The notes under the pieces: model-generated
What the model saw: only the letters and a program-made list of their open reading frames with translations
Told to the model about the DNA's origin: nothing
Database searches by the model: none
In this document: piece by piece, positions 43,001 through 52,200 of the stretch
Position numbering within the stretch: position 1 is the first letter of the stretch
Layout of the letters: each line of letters begins with the position of its first letter
Source: a bacterium
GTDB taxonomy: Bacteria; Actinomycetota; Acidimicrobiia; Spongiisociales; JAENVV01
Reading direction: 5' to 3'
DNA length: 64,000 bases
Assembly (NCBI GenBank): GCA_024641305.1
Contig: JAHEDI010000011.1
Span: 1-64,000, forward strand
Made by a program: the position numbers and the translations under genes

Positions 43001-45283
43001 ATACGAGAATGTACCATCACCGAGAAACCCGGTGGTCGGGGTGTAGCTGACTGTTCCATTTGGCTGTGGCACCGCAGTCCCACCGGTCGGGCCGGCCGTG
43101 ATCGTCACCGAAGCAGGATTCAGGTTGCCATCGACGTCAGTGTCATTGGCAAGTACCGGAATATTCACCAGTGTGTTCTCAAGTGTCTGGGCAATGTCGT
43201 CGTTGGCTATCGGCGCCGAGTTGGGCTGCGGGGTCGTCGCACACGAAACGTTCGAGTAGCCCGACACCTCGCTGGCGCCTGCGGCCCGTACCCGATAGCA
43301 ATACTCCGTCAGACCCGGTAATCCAGCGTCTTGGTAGCTCACTGGTCCGGCTGGAATAGTCGCCAGAAGCGAGAACGGCCCGCTCAGGCCGGCGTCCGAC
43401 CGTTCGACTTCGTGGCCGACGCTTCCGGCATTGGCGTCGGTCCAGGCCAAATCGATGGTGCCTTCAGCGGCAGTCGCCCCGAGGTTGGTTGGGGCGGGCA
43501 GCGACCCGCACGCCGTACCGAGGGTGAACGTATCGATAATGCCGTCAGCCAATGAGTGGAATTGGAACGTGACGCCACTCGTGCAGGCTTCAGCAATCAT
43601 GCCGCCATACGAGGCGTTGTAGAGGACCCGACTGTCCGAAATCGGCACCGGCAACGCTTTTCGTGAGTCGCCACCGAGGCCGCCGATGATGAAGGGGAAG
43701 CCGTTGACCTCAAGGCGCTCATACAGGTGGGCATCACCTGACAGCACGATATCGGCACCCCACGCCTGGAACGGCCACCGTGATGAAGACACCGAGCCGT
43801 TGCTGGCATACGGTGGATCGTGGGCGACGACAATGTTCCATGCTGACGTCGAAGCCGCCAGCTGGGTTTGCAGCCAGGCGGCCTGGACGGAAGAGGCTGT
43901 ATTACCGTCCGGTTCCGAGGGGTCGGTGTCCAGGAAGAAGATATGAACGGGGCCTTTCACAATGTCGTAGTAACGCTCGGTACCCGAGGTATTAGAGCTA
44001 ACAATGCCGCCCCCAGGGAGCGTGTAGTAATTGAGATAGTCCGGCAGACCCCCGCCGTCCTGGATGTCGTGGTTACCAAGAGCCGGGAAGAAACGATTAA
44101 TCGCAGAACCCTGACCATACGCCCCGTTGTAGTTGCCCATGTACGCTGCGTAATTCTTACCAACATTGGCATCCTGGCCAGCCGGGCCGTAACTGTTGTC
44201 GCCGAGCGTGATAATGAACTCAGGCCCGAGTCCACTAATCAACTGAGCGACTGCCGCTTCGCTCGGGTTGCCGTCACCAAGATCGCCAACCAGCCCGAAC
44301 CGTGCCGAACCGGGTTGACCGGCCGCTCCATCAACCGCGGTCACCGGTGCCAGGTCGGAGACAACGGTCGCTCCGTCATCCGCGGTCAGCTGCAAGACGT
44401 AGGAGCCAGCTTCGGAAAAAGTGGCGGTCGTGTCAACCGCGGAAGGATCCGCGAAGGTGACGATGCCGGGGCCGGAGACTTTTGACCACGTTTGTGTCAC
44501 GCCGGTCACTCCGTCGTCGATGACGTCGCCGTCGAGAGTGGCCGATCCAGACAGGAAGGTTGAATCAGCTCGGGCCTTTACGATTGGCGGGAGATTCGCT
44601 GAACCAGACCCATACTCGACCTGAAGGACTGGCGCATTGTTGGCGCCACCTTCGAACGAATCGGCCACCCGCTTACCGGTACCCGTAACGATGAAGACCA
44701 CGGCATTGCCCGACACCCACCCGGGCCGGTCGATGACCTGCTGAAGAACTGCGCTCAGATCAGGCGAAGCTTGAGCGGGGCCGGTAAGTTTGGTGGCAGT
44801 CCAGGCAGGTGGCGCCCAGGCGACCGTTAGCGAACCCTTCAGACGACTTGAGATATTGCCGGGGGTTGTGGTGAATGTTCCCGGATTATCGGCAGCCTGG
44901 ATACCGATCGTCAGGTCGGTCGGACCCGAGTGCACTTCGTCGGACCTGAACTGGAGGTACGCCGACGTGATCACTGCCCCGGCCGGAATTGCCACCGACG
45001 AATACCGAATCCCAACCGTCTGGATCGACGTCTCCTCGACCAGCTCAAGGTCCGAGCTGCCGAGCGTCATCGAGCCAGAAGCACTTTCCTCGGCGTCGTC
45101 GGTCCCATCCGTCACGACAGCCGTCAACGAGAATGGCGCGGCCTGAACGGCGTCAATCCAGCCAGCCACGGGCGGTATGCCCAGAACAACACCCAGCGTG
45201 ACGATAACGCTGACAGATCGAGGGCGCCTACGCGCCCGACGATGCAAACCCCTGGATCTCCCCCAAGGAGCCATATTCCCCAA
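40088..45283 (-). CDS. Giant secreted metallophosphoesterase with triplicated domain and cadherin/Ig-like repeats
   Basis: 1731 residues. After a twin-arginine-rich N-terminus and hydrophobic signal (about 20-45) come: first copy of an about 170-residue beta domain (55-225); a PKD-like domain; a calcineurin-type phosphoesterase (GLVGDLGDG, LGDNSYG, ALGNHD, VVAHDPPY, SGDAHLYE); a fibronectin III domain; tandem Ig/cadherin-like modules with VLANDTDVDG and FSYQVCD motifs; second copy of the domain (about 985-1140); more modules; third copy (about 1540-1710). No LPXTG or C-terminal membrane helix is visible, so it is probably released or held non-covalently. Cleaved substrate unknown. Confidence 0.85.
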   Translation of the reverse strand: MGNMAPWGRSRGLHRRARRRPRSVSVIVTLGVVLGIPPVAGWIDAVQAAPFSLTAVVTDGTDDAEESASGSMTLGSSDLELVEETSIQTVGIRYSSVAIPAGAVITSAYLQFRSDEVHSGPTDLTIGIQAADNPGTFTTTPGNISSRLKGSLTVAWAPPAWTATKLTGPAQASPDLSAVLQQVIDRPGWVSGNAVVFIVTGTGKRVADSFEGGANNAPVLQVEYGSGSANLPPIVKARADSTFLSGSATLDGDVIDDGVTGVTQTWSKVSGPGIVTFADPSAVDTTATFSEAGSYVLQLTADDGATVVSDLAPVTAVDGAAGQPGSARFGLVGDLGDGNPSEAAVAQLISGLGPEFIITLGDNSYGPAGQDANVGKNYAAYMGNYNGAYGQGSAINRFFPALGNHDIQDGGGLPDYLNYYTLPGGGIVSSNTSGTERYYDIVKGPVHIFFLDTDPSEPDGNTASSVQAAWLQTQLAASTSAWNIVVAHDPPYASNGSVSSSRWPFQAWGADIVLSGDAHLYERLEVNGFPFIIGGLGGDSRKALPVPISDSRVLYNASYGGMIAEACTSGVTFQFHSLADGIIDTFTLGTACGSLPAPTNLGATAAEGTIDLAWTDANAGSVGHEVERSDAGLSGPFSLLATIPAGPVSYQDAGLPGLTEYCYRVRAAGASEVSGYSNVSCATTPQPNSAPIANDDIAQTLENTLVNIPVLANDTDVDGNLNPASVTITAGPTGGTAVPQPNGTVSYTPTTGFLGDGTFSYQVCDLVSLCASANVTVSVGPLNVPPTAGDVAASTDEDVTGSWTPSVSDPDSPTLTCLILSQPTVGAASVQSDCSSGSYVPPVNFNGSLTFTYEVSDGVSTDIGLVSFTVQSVADAPIAVADGALSAAGATIQVNVVANDSDIDGDLSPASVTIVNPPSNGSASVTGPGIISYTSAAGFSGSVQLTYQVCDLTALCATAILTIDVTNAPTVVERRVIHGNDDNEETPAGGTRIGSSDLEFVVDGTTIQTVGIRFQNLTVPQGMTISKAFLKFQVDEASSEPTNLTIKAQATDNATAFTTASFDVSSRPVLAPSVAWVPPAWPTVGVSGADQTSADISALVQAVINRPGWVSGNAIAFTITGSGKRIAESYNGSVLGAPMLHVEYSPAATAGSSPIVNADLATTLEDTVATISVLANDSDPDGDLAAGSVTIVSNGSKGNAVPNVNGTVTYTPNPNANGSDFFTYRVCDSGNRCGQALVSVTITPVPDAPVAADDSASTTGTTPVVINVTGNDTDVDGDLDVGSVLIVTPPLKGVATPGFGTVTYTPNPGVSGSDSFTYRVCDFTSSTPLCATALVSITIATVNNPPTAGPVSISGAEDNAIGWTPVVSDDAVTPITCSITSNPAKGTASVAGNCGSGNYVPNPNSNGPDSFTYTVSDGLSSASATVSVIVNPVADAPVAVNDSATTFKNSAVTIAVTANDSDPEGNLDPGSISIPQAPLHGLVVVVGGGSVRYTPAADYVGPDSFTYQICDTTSPTPLCSAPATVSVTVTDTSFTIDVRVSSSDDDNEERPNGTSRIRSSDLEMTDDGGPQVVGIRFQNLQIPKNSIITKAYIQFQVDEASAGPANLSLQVQDHVNGSAFSTTKFDMSSRTWSAQTVAWTPADWNSVGAAGPDQRTADIKDLVQLLVNNPGWLNGNAGVFLITGNGKRVAESSDGTASGAPLLHVEFSSASTASLGESAGWLLLDSSITRT

Positions 45284-45453
45284 CCTTCCCCAATAACTGG
45301 CGCAAGCATAGACCAGGGGCCCTGTTCGTCAACCGCAATAACTGACCATGAAATGGAAAATGATTCGATAGGCCCAGGTCATCCCAACCGAAACGGCGGA
45401 GGGATCACCCACAATCAGTAACCAAGCACAGGCTCAGAATCGCCATCGACAAG

Positions 45454-45467
45454 CAAACGGTCGTTTG
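45454..45467 (+). promoter_or_regulatory. Palindromic operator candidate upstream of paaA
   Basis: CAAACG-GT-CGTTTG, 13 bases before the paaA ATG. It is the size and symmetry of a TetR-family site, as used by PaaR-type repressors of phenylacetate genes. A -10-like TATGGT (45469-45474) follows, which would put the start of transcription on or beside the ATG (leaderless). Confidence 0.5.
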
Positions 45468-45480
45468 TTATGGTTCGCCG

Positions 45481-46398
45481 ATGCCCTCCTTCGACGAGAT
45501 CATCGCCGCCGACCACAAGGTTGAACCTCGCGACGAAATGCCAGAGGCCTACCGACACACCTTGATCCGCCAGATCGCCCAGCACGCACATTCAGAGATC
45601 ATCGGGATGCAACCGGAAGGGACCTGGATCACCAGAGCACCAACCCTCAAGCGGAAGGCCATCTTGATGGCCAAGGTACAGGACGAGGCGGGACACGGCC
45701 TCTATCTGTACTCGGCGGTCGAAACGTTGGGCGTTTCGCGCAACGAACTTATGGAACGCCTCCACGCGGGCCGCCAGAAGTACTCCTCGATCTTCAACTA
45801 CCCGACCCTCACCTGGGGCGACATTGGGGCGATCGGATGGTTGGTTGACGGAGCCGCCATCACCAATCAGTTGATGCTCGCCAGGTGCTCGTACGGTCCA
45901 TACGCGCGGGCGATGGTCAAGATCTGCAAGGAGGAGTCCTTCCACCAACGGCAGGGCTTCGAGATCATGCTCACGCTCGCCAATGGCACGGCCGAGCAGA
46001 GGGCGATGGCCCAGGACTCGCTCGATCGTTGGTGGTGGCCCTCCCTCATGATGTTCGGCCCTCATGATGCCGAGTCAACCCACTCGGAACAGTCGACGGC
46101 GTGGAAGATCAAGCGCGTTTCCAACGATCGACTCCGCCAGGAATTCGTCGACATGACCGTCCCACAGGCGGAGTTCCTTGGCTTGACCGTCCCCGACCCC
46201 GAACTGCGATGGAACGAGCAGACCAATCACTATGACACCGGTCCGATCGACTGGGATGAGTTCTGGGCGGTGGTGAAGGGAAATGGCCCGTTGAACCGGG
46301 AACGAATTGCCCACAAAGTCGCCGTTTGGGAGGAGAACGCCTGGGTGCGGGCGGCGGCCGAGGCCCACGCAGCAAAACACATGGGAGCCCGAGACTGA
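45481..46398 (+). CDS. paaA: Phenylacetyl-CoA 1,2-epoxidase catalytic subunit
   Basis: Ferritin-fold diiron oxygenase subunit that epoxidises the ring of phenylacetyl-CoA. 305 residues with iron ligands in QDEAGHG and [10 protein letters not shown], and the [19 protein letters not shown]-terminal region typical of PaaA. No Shine-Dalgarno is seen; the transcript may be leaderless. First of five overlapping genes, with a palindromic operator upstream. Confidence 0.96.
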   Translation: MPSFDEIIAADHKVEPRDEMPEAYRHTLIRQIAQHAHSEIIGMQPEGTWITRAPTLKRKAILMAKVQDEAGHGLYLYSAVETLGVSRNELMERLHAGRQKYSSIFNYPTLTWGDIGAIGWLVDGAAITNQLMLARCSYGPYARAMVKICKEESFHQRQGFEIMLTLANGTAEQRAMAQDSLDRWWWPSLMMFGPHDAESTHSEQSTAWKIKRVSNDRLRQEFVDMTVPQAEFLGLTVPDPELRWNEQTNHYDTGPIDWDEFWAVVKGNGPLNRERIAHKVAVWEENAWVRAAAEAHAAKHMGARD

Positions 46399-46736
46399 TG
46401 CCGTATGAAGTCCACACCGCTCCGGGTGACGAACCTCAATCAGAGGGTCCCCCAACTACGGACCACGGCTGGCCGCTTTGGGAGGTCTTCGTGCGAGCCC
46501 GCCGGGGTTTGAGCCACGTACATGCCGGCAGCCTTCACGCAGCCGACACAGAGACCGCCCTGGAATCTGCCCGAGACGTCTATACAAGACGGTCCGAAGG
46601 TGTCAGCATCTGGGTGATCCCTTCGGCGCAGATCGTGGCATCTGACCCTGACGACACCGATATCCTGTTCGACTCGGACAAGCCGTACCGGCACCCGACG
46701 TTCTATGACATACCTGACGAAATCGGTCACATGTGA
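46398..46736 (+). CDS. paaB: Phenylacetyl-CoA epoxidase subunit PaaB
   Basis: Small structural subunit, 112 residues, with the PaaB signatures PLWEVFVRARRGLSHVHAGSL and ALESARDVYTRR. The ATG at 46398 overlaps the paaA stop (TGATG). The C-terminus (about 75-112) is slightly longer and more acidic than the shortest homologues. Confidence 0.93.
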   Translation: MPYEVHTAPGDEPQSEGPPTTDHGWPLWEVFVRARRGLSHVHAGSLHAADTETALESARDVYTRRSEGVSIWVIPSAQIVASDPDDTDILFDSDKPYRHPTFYDIPDEIGHM

Positions 46737-47488
46737 CAGATACCAAGCAACTCGTCCGCTATGCGCTCCGCCATGCCGACGACTGTCTGGTCTTATCCCA
46801 CCGCTTGGCCGAATGGTCGTCCCGGGCCCCCGATCTCGAAGAGGATATCGCCCTCACGAACATCGGCCTTGATTTGCTTGGGCAGGCCCGAATGCTCTAC
46901 TGCTACGCAGGCGACATCGACGGCGCAAGGACCGAGGACGACTATGCGTTCTTCCGCAACGAGCGACAGTTCAGCAACCTGCTGCTCGTCGAACAACCCA
47001 ACGGAGACTTTGCCGGCACCATCGCCCGCCAGGTGTTGTTTTCGACCTACCAGCAGTTGCTTTGGGAGCACATGGACACCTCCACCGACGCGACGTTGGC
47101 TGCCATCGCCGCCAAAGCACGGAAAGAAACCGCCTACCACCTCCGCCACGCCCGCACCTGGCTGCACCGCCTGGGAGACGGCACGGATGAATCCCATACC
47201 CGGATGCAGTCGGCGGTTGACGGCTTATGGCGCTTCACGGCAGAGCTATTCGCCGTGGACGACCTCGATCTTTCCATGGTGGCGGCCGGAATCGGAGTCA
47301 ACGTAGGTGATCTCGTAGAGCCATGGCGGGCCGATATCGCCAAAGACCTCCAAGAAGCGACCGTATCGATGCCAGACGATCCCCACCAGCACAGTGGAGG
47401 TCGGGATGGACGCCACACCAACCATCTCGGACTAATGCTTGCCGAGATGCAAGTGCTCCAACGCACGTATCCGGGTGCCAGCTGGTGA
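46733..47488 (+). CDS. paaC: Phenylacetyl-CoA epoxidase structural subunit PaaC
   Basis: Ferritin-fold partner of PaaA that lacks catalytic iron but is needed for the complex, 251 residues. Shows the LSHRLAEWSSRAPDLEEDIAL N-terminal region, DLLGQARMLY and ARKETAYHLRHA. The GTG start overlaps the paaB stop. Confidence 0.95.
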   Translation: MTDTKQLVRYALRHADDCLVLSHRLAEWSSRAPDLEEDIALTNIGLDLLGQARMLYCYAGDIDGARTEDDYAFFRNERQFSNLLLVEQPNGDFAGTIARQVLFSTYQQLLWEHMDTSTDATLAAIAAKARKETAYHLRHARTWLHRLGDGTDESHTRMQSAVDGLWRFTAELFAVDDLDLSMVAAGIGVNVGDLVEPWRADIAKDLQEATVSMPDDPHQHSGGRDGRHTNHLGLMLAEMQVLQRTYPGASW

Positions 47489-47922
47489 ACCAGATTCGCC
47501 AGGCCATCGAGTCGGTTTGCGATCCTGAGATTCCGGTACTCACCATCGCCGACCTCGGCATCCTGCGGTTGATCGAACAGACCGGCAGCGACATCACAGT
47601 CACCATTACCCCGACCTACTCCGGATGTCCAGCCATGGACACCATCTCCGCTGACATCGTCGTGGCCGCTACCCGAGCGGGCGCCTCGTCGGTGGAGATC
47701 AACACCGTTCTCAGTCCGGCCTGGACCACCGAATGGATGTCCGTCGAAGGACGCCGCAAGCTAACCGAATTCGGGATAGCCCCGCCAGGCGCCAATTCCG
47801 TCTGCCCACAGTGTTCGGCACCTGACCCTCGTCAGATATCCGAATTCGGATCAACGGCCTGCAAGGCACTTATGGTTTGCTCGGACTGTGGCGAACCGTT
47901 CGATCGGTTCAAGAACCTATGA
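47485..47922 (+). CDS. paaD: Phenylacetyl-CoA epoxidase assembly protein PaaD
   Basis: MIP18/DUF59-type protein thought to help metal-centre assembly of the complex, 145 residues. N-terminal DPEIPVLTIADLG and YSGCPAMDTI match the family; the C-terminus has a four-cysteine zinc ribbon (CPQC then CSDC). The GTG at 47485 overlaps the paaC stop. Confidence 0.93.
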   Translation: MNQIRQAIESVCDPEIPVLTIADLGILRLIEQTGSDITVTITPTYSGCPAMDTISADIVVAATRAGASSVEINTVLSPAWTTEWMSVEGRRKLTEFGIAPPGANSVCPQCSAPDPRQISEFGSTACKALMVCSDCGEPFDRFKNL

Positions 47923-48968
47923 CCGAGTTCTTCGCCCTCCCGATCGTGGACATCACACCGTTGACGGACGATTCGGTAGCCATTACGTTCGGCCTCGACG
48001 ATCTCAATCGCACCCGGTTCGCCTACCAGGCCGGGCAGCATGTCACGATCCGGGCAACTATCGACAGCCAAGACATCCGCCGTTCATATTCCATCTGCTC
48101 CGACGCCAGCCTTGGGGACCTTCGGGTCGGGATTCGTCGGCTCGACGGCGGCGTATTCTCAACCTGGGCGACCAAGGAGCTCCAGGTGGGCGACCAGCTT
48201 GATGTCATGCCGCCCGTCGGTGATTTCACGCTGCCGCCATCCAACCGCCCCCGAGCCGTCGGCGCCATCGCCGTGGGTTCAGGCATCACACCGATTCTGT
48301 CCATCGCCACAACACTGCTGGCGGCAGAACCCGCCAGCTCCTTCACGTTGATCGTTGGGAATCGAACGGTCCAATCAATCATGTTTCTCGAAGAACTCGG
48401 TGGACTGAAGGATCGTTACACGAGCCGATTTCAACTCATCCACATCTTGACGAGAGAACCATCGGCCGTACCGCTGTTCTCCGGCCGCATCGACGCCGCC
48501 AAGCTCAACGAGTTGCTCGACCAGGTCATCAGGGGACCGATCGACGACTGGTTCCTATGCGGACCTCACCAAATGGTCCAAGCCGCCGCGACCGTCCTTG
48601 ACGACCGAACCGACAGCCAGATCCACGAAGAGTTGTTCTTCTCCGAACCGTTCATCGCTGCTCCAGAGCCACCTCGTTCGACAGAAGGACTAGCCACCGT
48701 CACGTTCACACTCGACGGTCGGACATCGACCGTTGCCGTCGATCCCGGCGGTTCACCCATTCTCGATTACGCGCTCGGGGTACGCAGCGATTTGCCGTTC
48801 TCGTGCCGGGGTGGGGTGTGCGCCACGTGCAAGGCAAGGGTGGTTGAGGGCGAGGTCCAAATGGACCAGAACTGGTGCCTCGTCCAGGAGGAAGTAGAAG
48901 CCGGTCTCGTTCTGACCTGTCAGTCCCATCCTCTGTCCGAGCAGGTTCTCCTGAACTACGACGTATGA
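47919..48968 (+). CDS. paaE: Phenylacetyl-CoA epoxidase reductase PaaE
   Basis: Electron-transfer subunit, 349 residues: FAD-binding domain (RRSYSICS near residue 50), NAD-binding domain (GSGITPILSI, CGPHQMV) and a C-terminal plant-type [2Fe-2S] ferredoxin (CRGGVCATC, then a distal C). Passes electrons from NADPH to PaaA. ATGA overlap with paaD. The later pathway genes (paaG, paaZ, paaJ, paaK) are not in this window. Confidence 0.95.
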   Translation: MTEFFALPIVDITPLTDDSVAITFGLDDLNRTRFAYQAGQHVTIRATIDSQDIRRSYSICSDASLGDLRVGIRRLDGGVFSTWATKELQVGDQLDVMPPVGDFTLPPSNRPRAVGAIAVGSGITPILSIATTLLAAEPASSFTLIVGNRTVQSIMFLEELGGLKDRYTSRFQLIHILTREPSAVPLFSGRIDAAKLNELLDQVIRGPIDDWFLCGPHQMVQAAATVLDDRTDSQIHEELFFSEPFIAAPEPPRSTEGLATVTFTLDGRTSTVAVDPGGSPILDYALGVRSDLPFSCRGGVCATCKARVVEGEVQMDQNWCLVQEEVEAGLVLTCQSHPLSEQVLLNYDV

Positions 48969-49254
48969 GCAATCTGCGGAGGGAGGACGTCCTCGAGTCG
49001 CCCCAATGCCGTCCACGCATATCGCGGCACGGCGATCCCGAGCGGGACGGGTATGAAGCCACTTTCCGGTCGGTCGATCAAGCCGCCCAGGCGATCGAGA
49101 CATATTGGCCCGCCACCGCGTGCATTTGCCAAGAAATCGAAATGCTCGATCTCCCCCAAGTGACTCGGGACGCCCAAGTACTGACGAGGGTTCCCCGCCG
49201 AGGTAGCCGGACCAGTCAAAGGGTGGGGACGCCGATCACCCCCACCCTTGTCGA
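48969..49254. other. paa 3' intergenic region
   Basis: 286 bases between paaE and the MMPL transporter. An ATG overlapping the paaE stop opens a 97-codon frame, but it is Arg-rich, lacks a recognisable fold and runs through the terminator hairpin, so I treat it as untranslated. Confidence 0.4.
49219..49249. terminator. Hairpin between convergent paa and MMPL genes
   Basis: AAGGGTGGGG (49219-49228) pairs perfectly with CCCCACCCTT (49240-49249) around an 11-base loop. It lies just after the MMPL stop on one side and ends the paa transcript on the other. T-tracts are short on both strands. Confidence 0.6.
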
Positions 49255-52200
49255 CTAGATGCCCAGGGACTCGTGCAGCGCGGCCTCGTCGATGGTTGCA
49301 TCGCCGTGGCGACGGTGCCAGCGGTCCCACAGGACCAACATGGAGGGCAGCACCAACAAAGAGAACAACAGGGCATAGGCGATGGCGTAAAACGTGACGG
49401 CCCCGAACTGCTGGAACGGGGTCAGATTCGACGTCACCAACGACCCGAACCCGGCCATCGTTGTCAACGCCGACCCGGCGAGGGCTCCGCCCGTGTGAAG
49501 CGTCGTCGATCTAATCGCCTCCCCGGTCGATTCGAACCGGATACGGTCTTCCTGGAATCGATGTGTGATGTGGATCGTGTACGGCACCGCGATCCCGATC
49601 GCAAGTGCCGAAATGGTCGCAGTCACTGGACCGAACGGAATTCCGGTCATTGCCATCGTCCCGAAGGTAGCGAGAATCACCAGGACTACCGGGAGCATCG
49701 TGATAACGCCCAGAAGTGGGCGGCGGGACTCCACCCAGAAATTCACGATCAACAATATCGTGGCGGCGATAAGCGTGATCCACAACGAACTCACCTGCGA
49801 CGATTGAAGGGACTTAACCACGACATCACCGATGATGTTCTGCGATGTCGGAATCGCCGTTGCACCAGCCTGATCTACCGGTGTAAAGGCGACGTTGAGC
49901 CCATCGTTAAGGGCGCCGGCGCGCGAATCGCCCGCCTGGGTGTTGATCGTCCATAGTGCCGCGTCATAGCCACCCGAGCCACTCGAATGGATAACAGATC
50001 CAAACGTCGTCGGATCGGCTTGAGCGGCGGCCGAGTACAAACCGGTCAGGTCGGCTGATGCTGGCACCCTGAAATCGGGCCCCAACCCCACAGCTTCAGC
50101 CGCTTCGGCCACCGTCTGATCAAAGGTCGGCGAGTTTGGTTGTATCAGGCCGGCAATAATCGAGATCGGCGAAGTGGCCGACGGGGCGTCGCCGAAGGTG
50201 ATTACGTCGTCGGTCGACCCCAGATTCGCAAATGCATCGACCTGGGCGTTGTGCACCGAGGCGGAGGCAATGTCGCCCTCGATCAACACATTGGTCGCCT
50301 CGCCAAACCCGCCCCCGAAGTCCTCAGTCAACTGGTCGACAGCCGCCAGCAGCGGGCTGTCAGACGGCACGAAATCGGTAAATGAGAACTTCGTTTCGAG
50401 CTGACGGAAGCCCGCGTAACCTAGCGCACCGATCAAAAGCGCCACGATCACGACCGGAATCGCGGCCTTGTCAGCCAGCGCCCCGGTTGGCCCAACGATC
50501 TTGGGCAGATAGATAATCGTGAGACCGACCACTGCCCCGATGACGGCGAAGATCCACACGGAATTGAGTTCGAAGACGTCCCCGAACCCGACACTGCGGA
50601 TCCCTGCCTCGATGAGAACGCTCAGTAGATAGACAACCGCGCCACCGGCCGCTCCCGCCACCGTGGATCCGATCGGACCACCCTTGGCATCCTCAGCGGC
50701 GAAGTCCTGAGGATCGAGGCGGTCGGCCGCCCGCCGGTCGAGTAGAAACCTGACTGCCGGAACCAAGGTGAGCATGAGAGCAAAGGACACGATGATTCCG
50801 ACGGCGGCCAGAATACCGAAGTCTTTCAGCGCAGGAATCGGGCTGACCAGATTGGTCAAGAATCCGACCGCGGTCGTCACCGTTGCCAGAATCAAGGCGA
50901 CTCCAACCGTCCGAATGGCCGTTTCGGTAGCCACTTCAACGCCGCGCTCCTGGCCAAACTCTTCCTGGTACCGCGAGGTCATATGAATGCCGTAGTCGAC
51001 GCCGAGACCGATCAACAGAATCGGAAGAATCTGCACGATCTGATTGAAGTTTCCGATGATCCCGAGATACTTCGGGCCGAGCAACACGCCAATGCCATTC
51101 ATAATGGCAATGGCGAAGAAGATGGCAAACATGGTCAGGCCCATCGTGGCCATCATCCGGCGGACCGAGCGAACCATCCCGTTCGGACCGCTCAATCGCC
51201 GCCAGTAGTTGAACATCAAGATGACGACAATGATGAGAGCCGCCAGCCCAAACATCCGGCCGATCTCGGCGGTGCTATCGCCGCCCGTAGCAAAAATCAA
51301 CTCGAAGGAAAAGCCCTTCGCTTCGAAGCCGTCTGGGAGATCAAGCTGATTGAGTTCGTCAACGAAGGCTTGCTGGCGCAGGGAGAACGCTTCGAATGCG
51401 ACTGAATCAGCCTGATCGGGACTGTTAAGGAACAGGATCATGAGACCGCTCGATGCCGACGGAACGCTGAGGTCTTTGTCGGAGCTCAAAAGGTTCTCGA
51501 CCAGGCCCACCTGCTCGACCGGTATGAAAGACAAACGGTCGAGGTAGGCAGCCTTGAGCTGTGCATCGGTTGGATTGGACGGAAGATAGGACGCCGAAAA
51601 GCCGGCTGGCAGTTCGGCTCCGCTGATGGCGGCCGACAGGCTGGCCTCTTCGTCCGTGGTCAACGGTTCAGAGAGGGCGACGCTGATCAGCCCCTTCGAA
51701 GCGCTGGGGCCGGCCGGGTCTTTGTCATTTGACAGGAGGAAGTCCAGAAGGGGAGCAAACTCAGCCGGCACAAAGGCGAGCCGTTCCGAGTAGACCGTCT
51801 TGAACTCATCGTCGCCGGGCGCCGCCGGTAGGGCAGTTGCCGAATAGCCATCTGGGAGGGCAAGTTCTGAAAGGCCCTGCTCAAAGGAAGCCAATTCGTC
51901 GGAACTCAGGGGCTCGGTCAACGTGAACGACACCAGACCGGCGGCCGCGCTTGGAACCGACAGGTCCGCGTCATTCGACGCGAGAAAAGCCAGAACCGGC
52001 TGAATCTCGGGTGGCAGGTCGGGCAATGACCCCAGGTACGCCTGCTTGAGTCCCGCCGTGGGAACGTCCGCTGGCACACTCCCCTGCGCGATGGCGCTCT
52101 CGACCGGAAGCAGGTAGGAGGTGACCGGCGGCTGATCGCCGTCCGGCAGCTTGGCTCCAAACACCCCGAACCCGACGCCTTGGATCGCCTGGACGGCTTG

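Noticed and set aside
48965..49258. 97-codon frame whose ATG overlaps the paaE stop
   Set aside because: The overlap is attractive, but the product is Arg-rich, has no family and runs through the terminator stem at 49219-49249.
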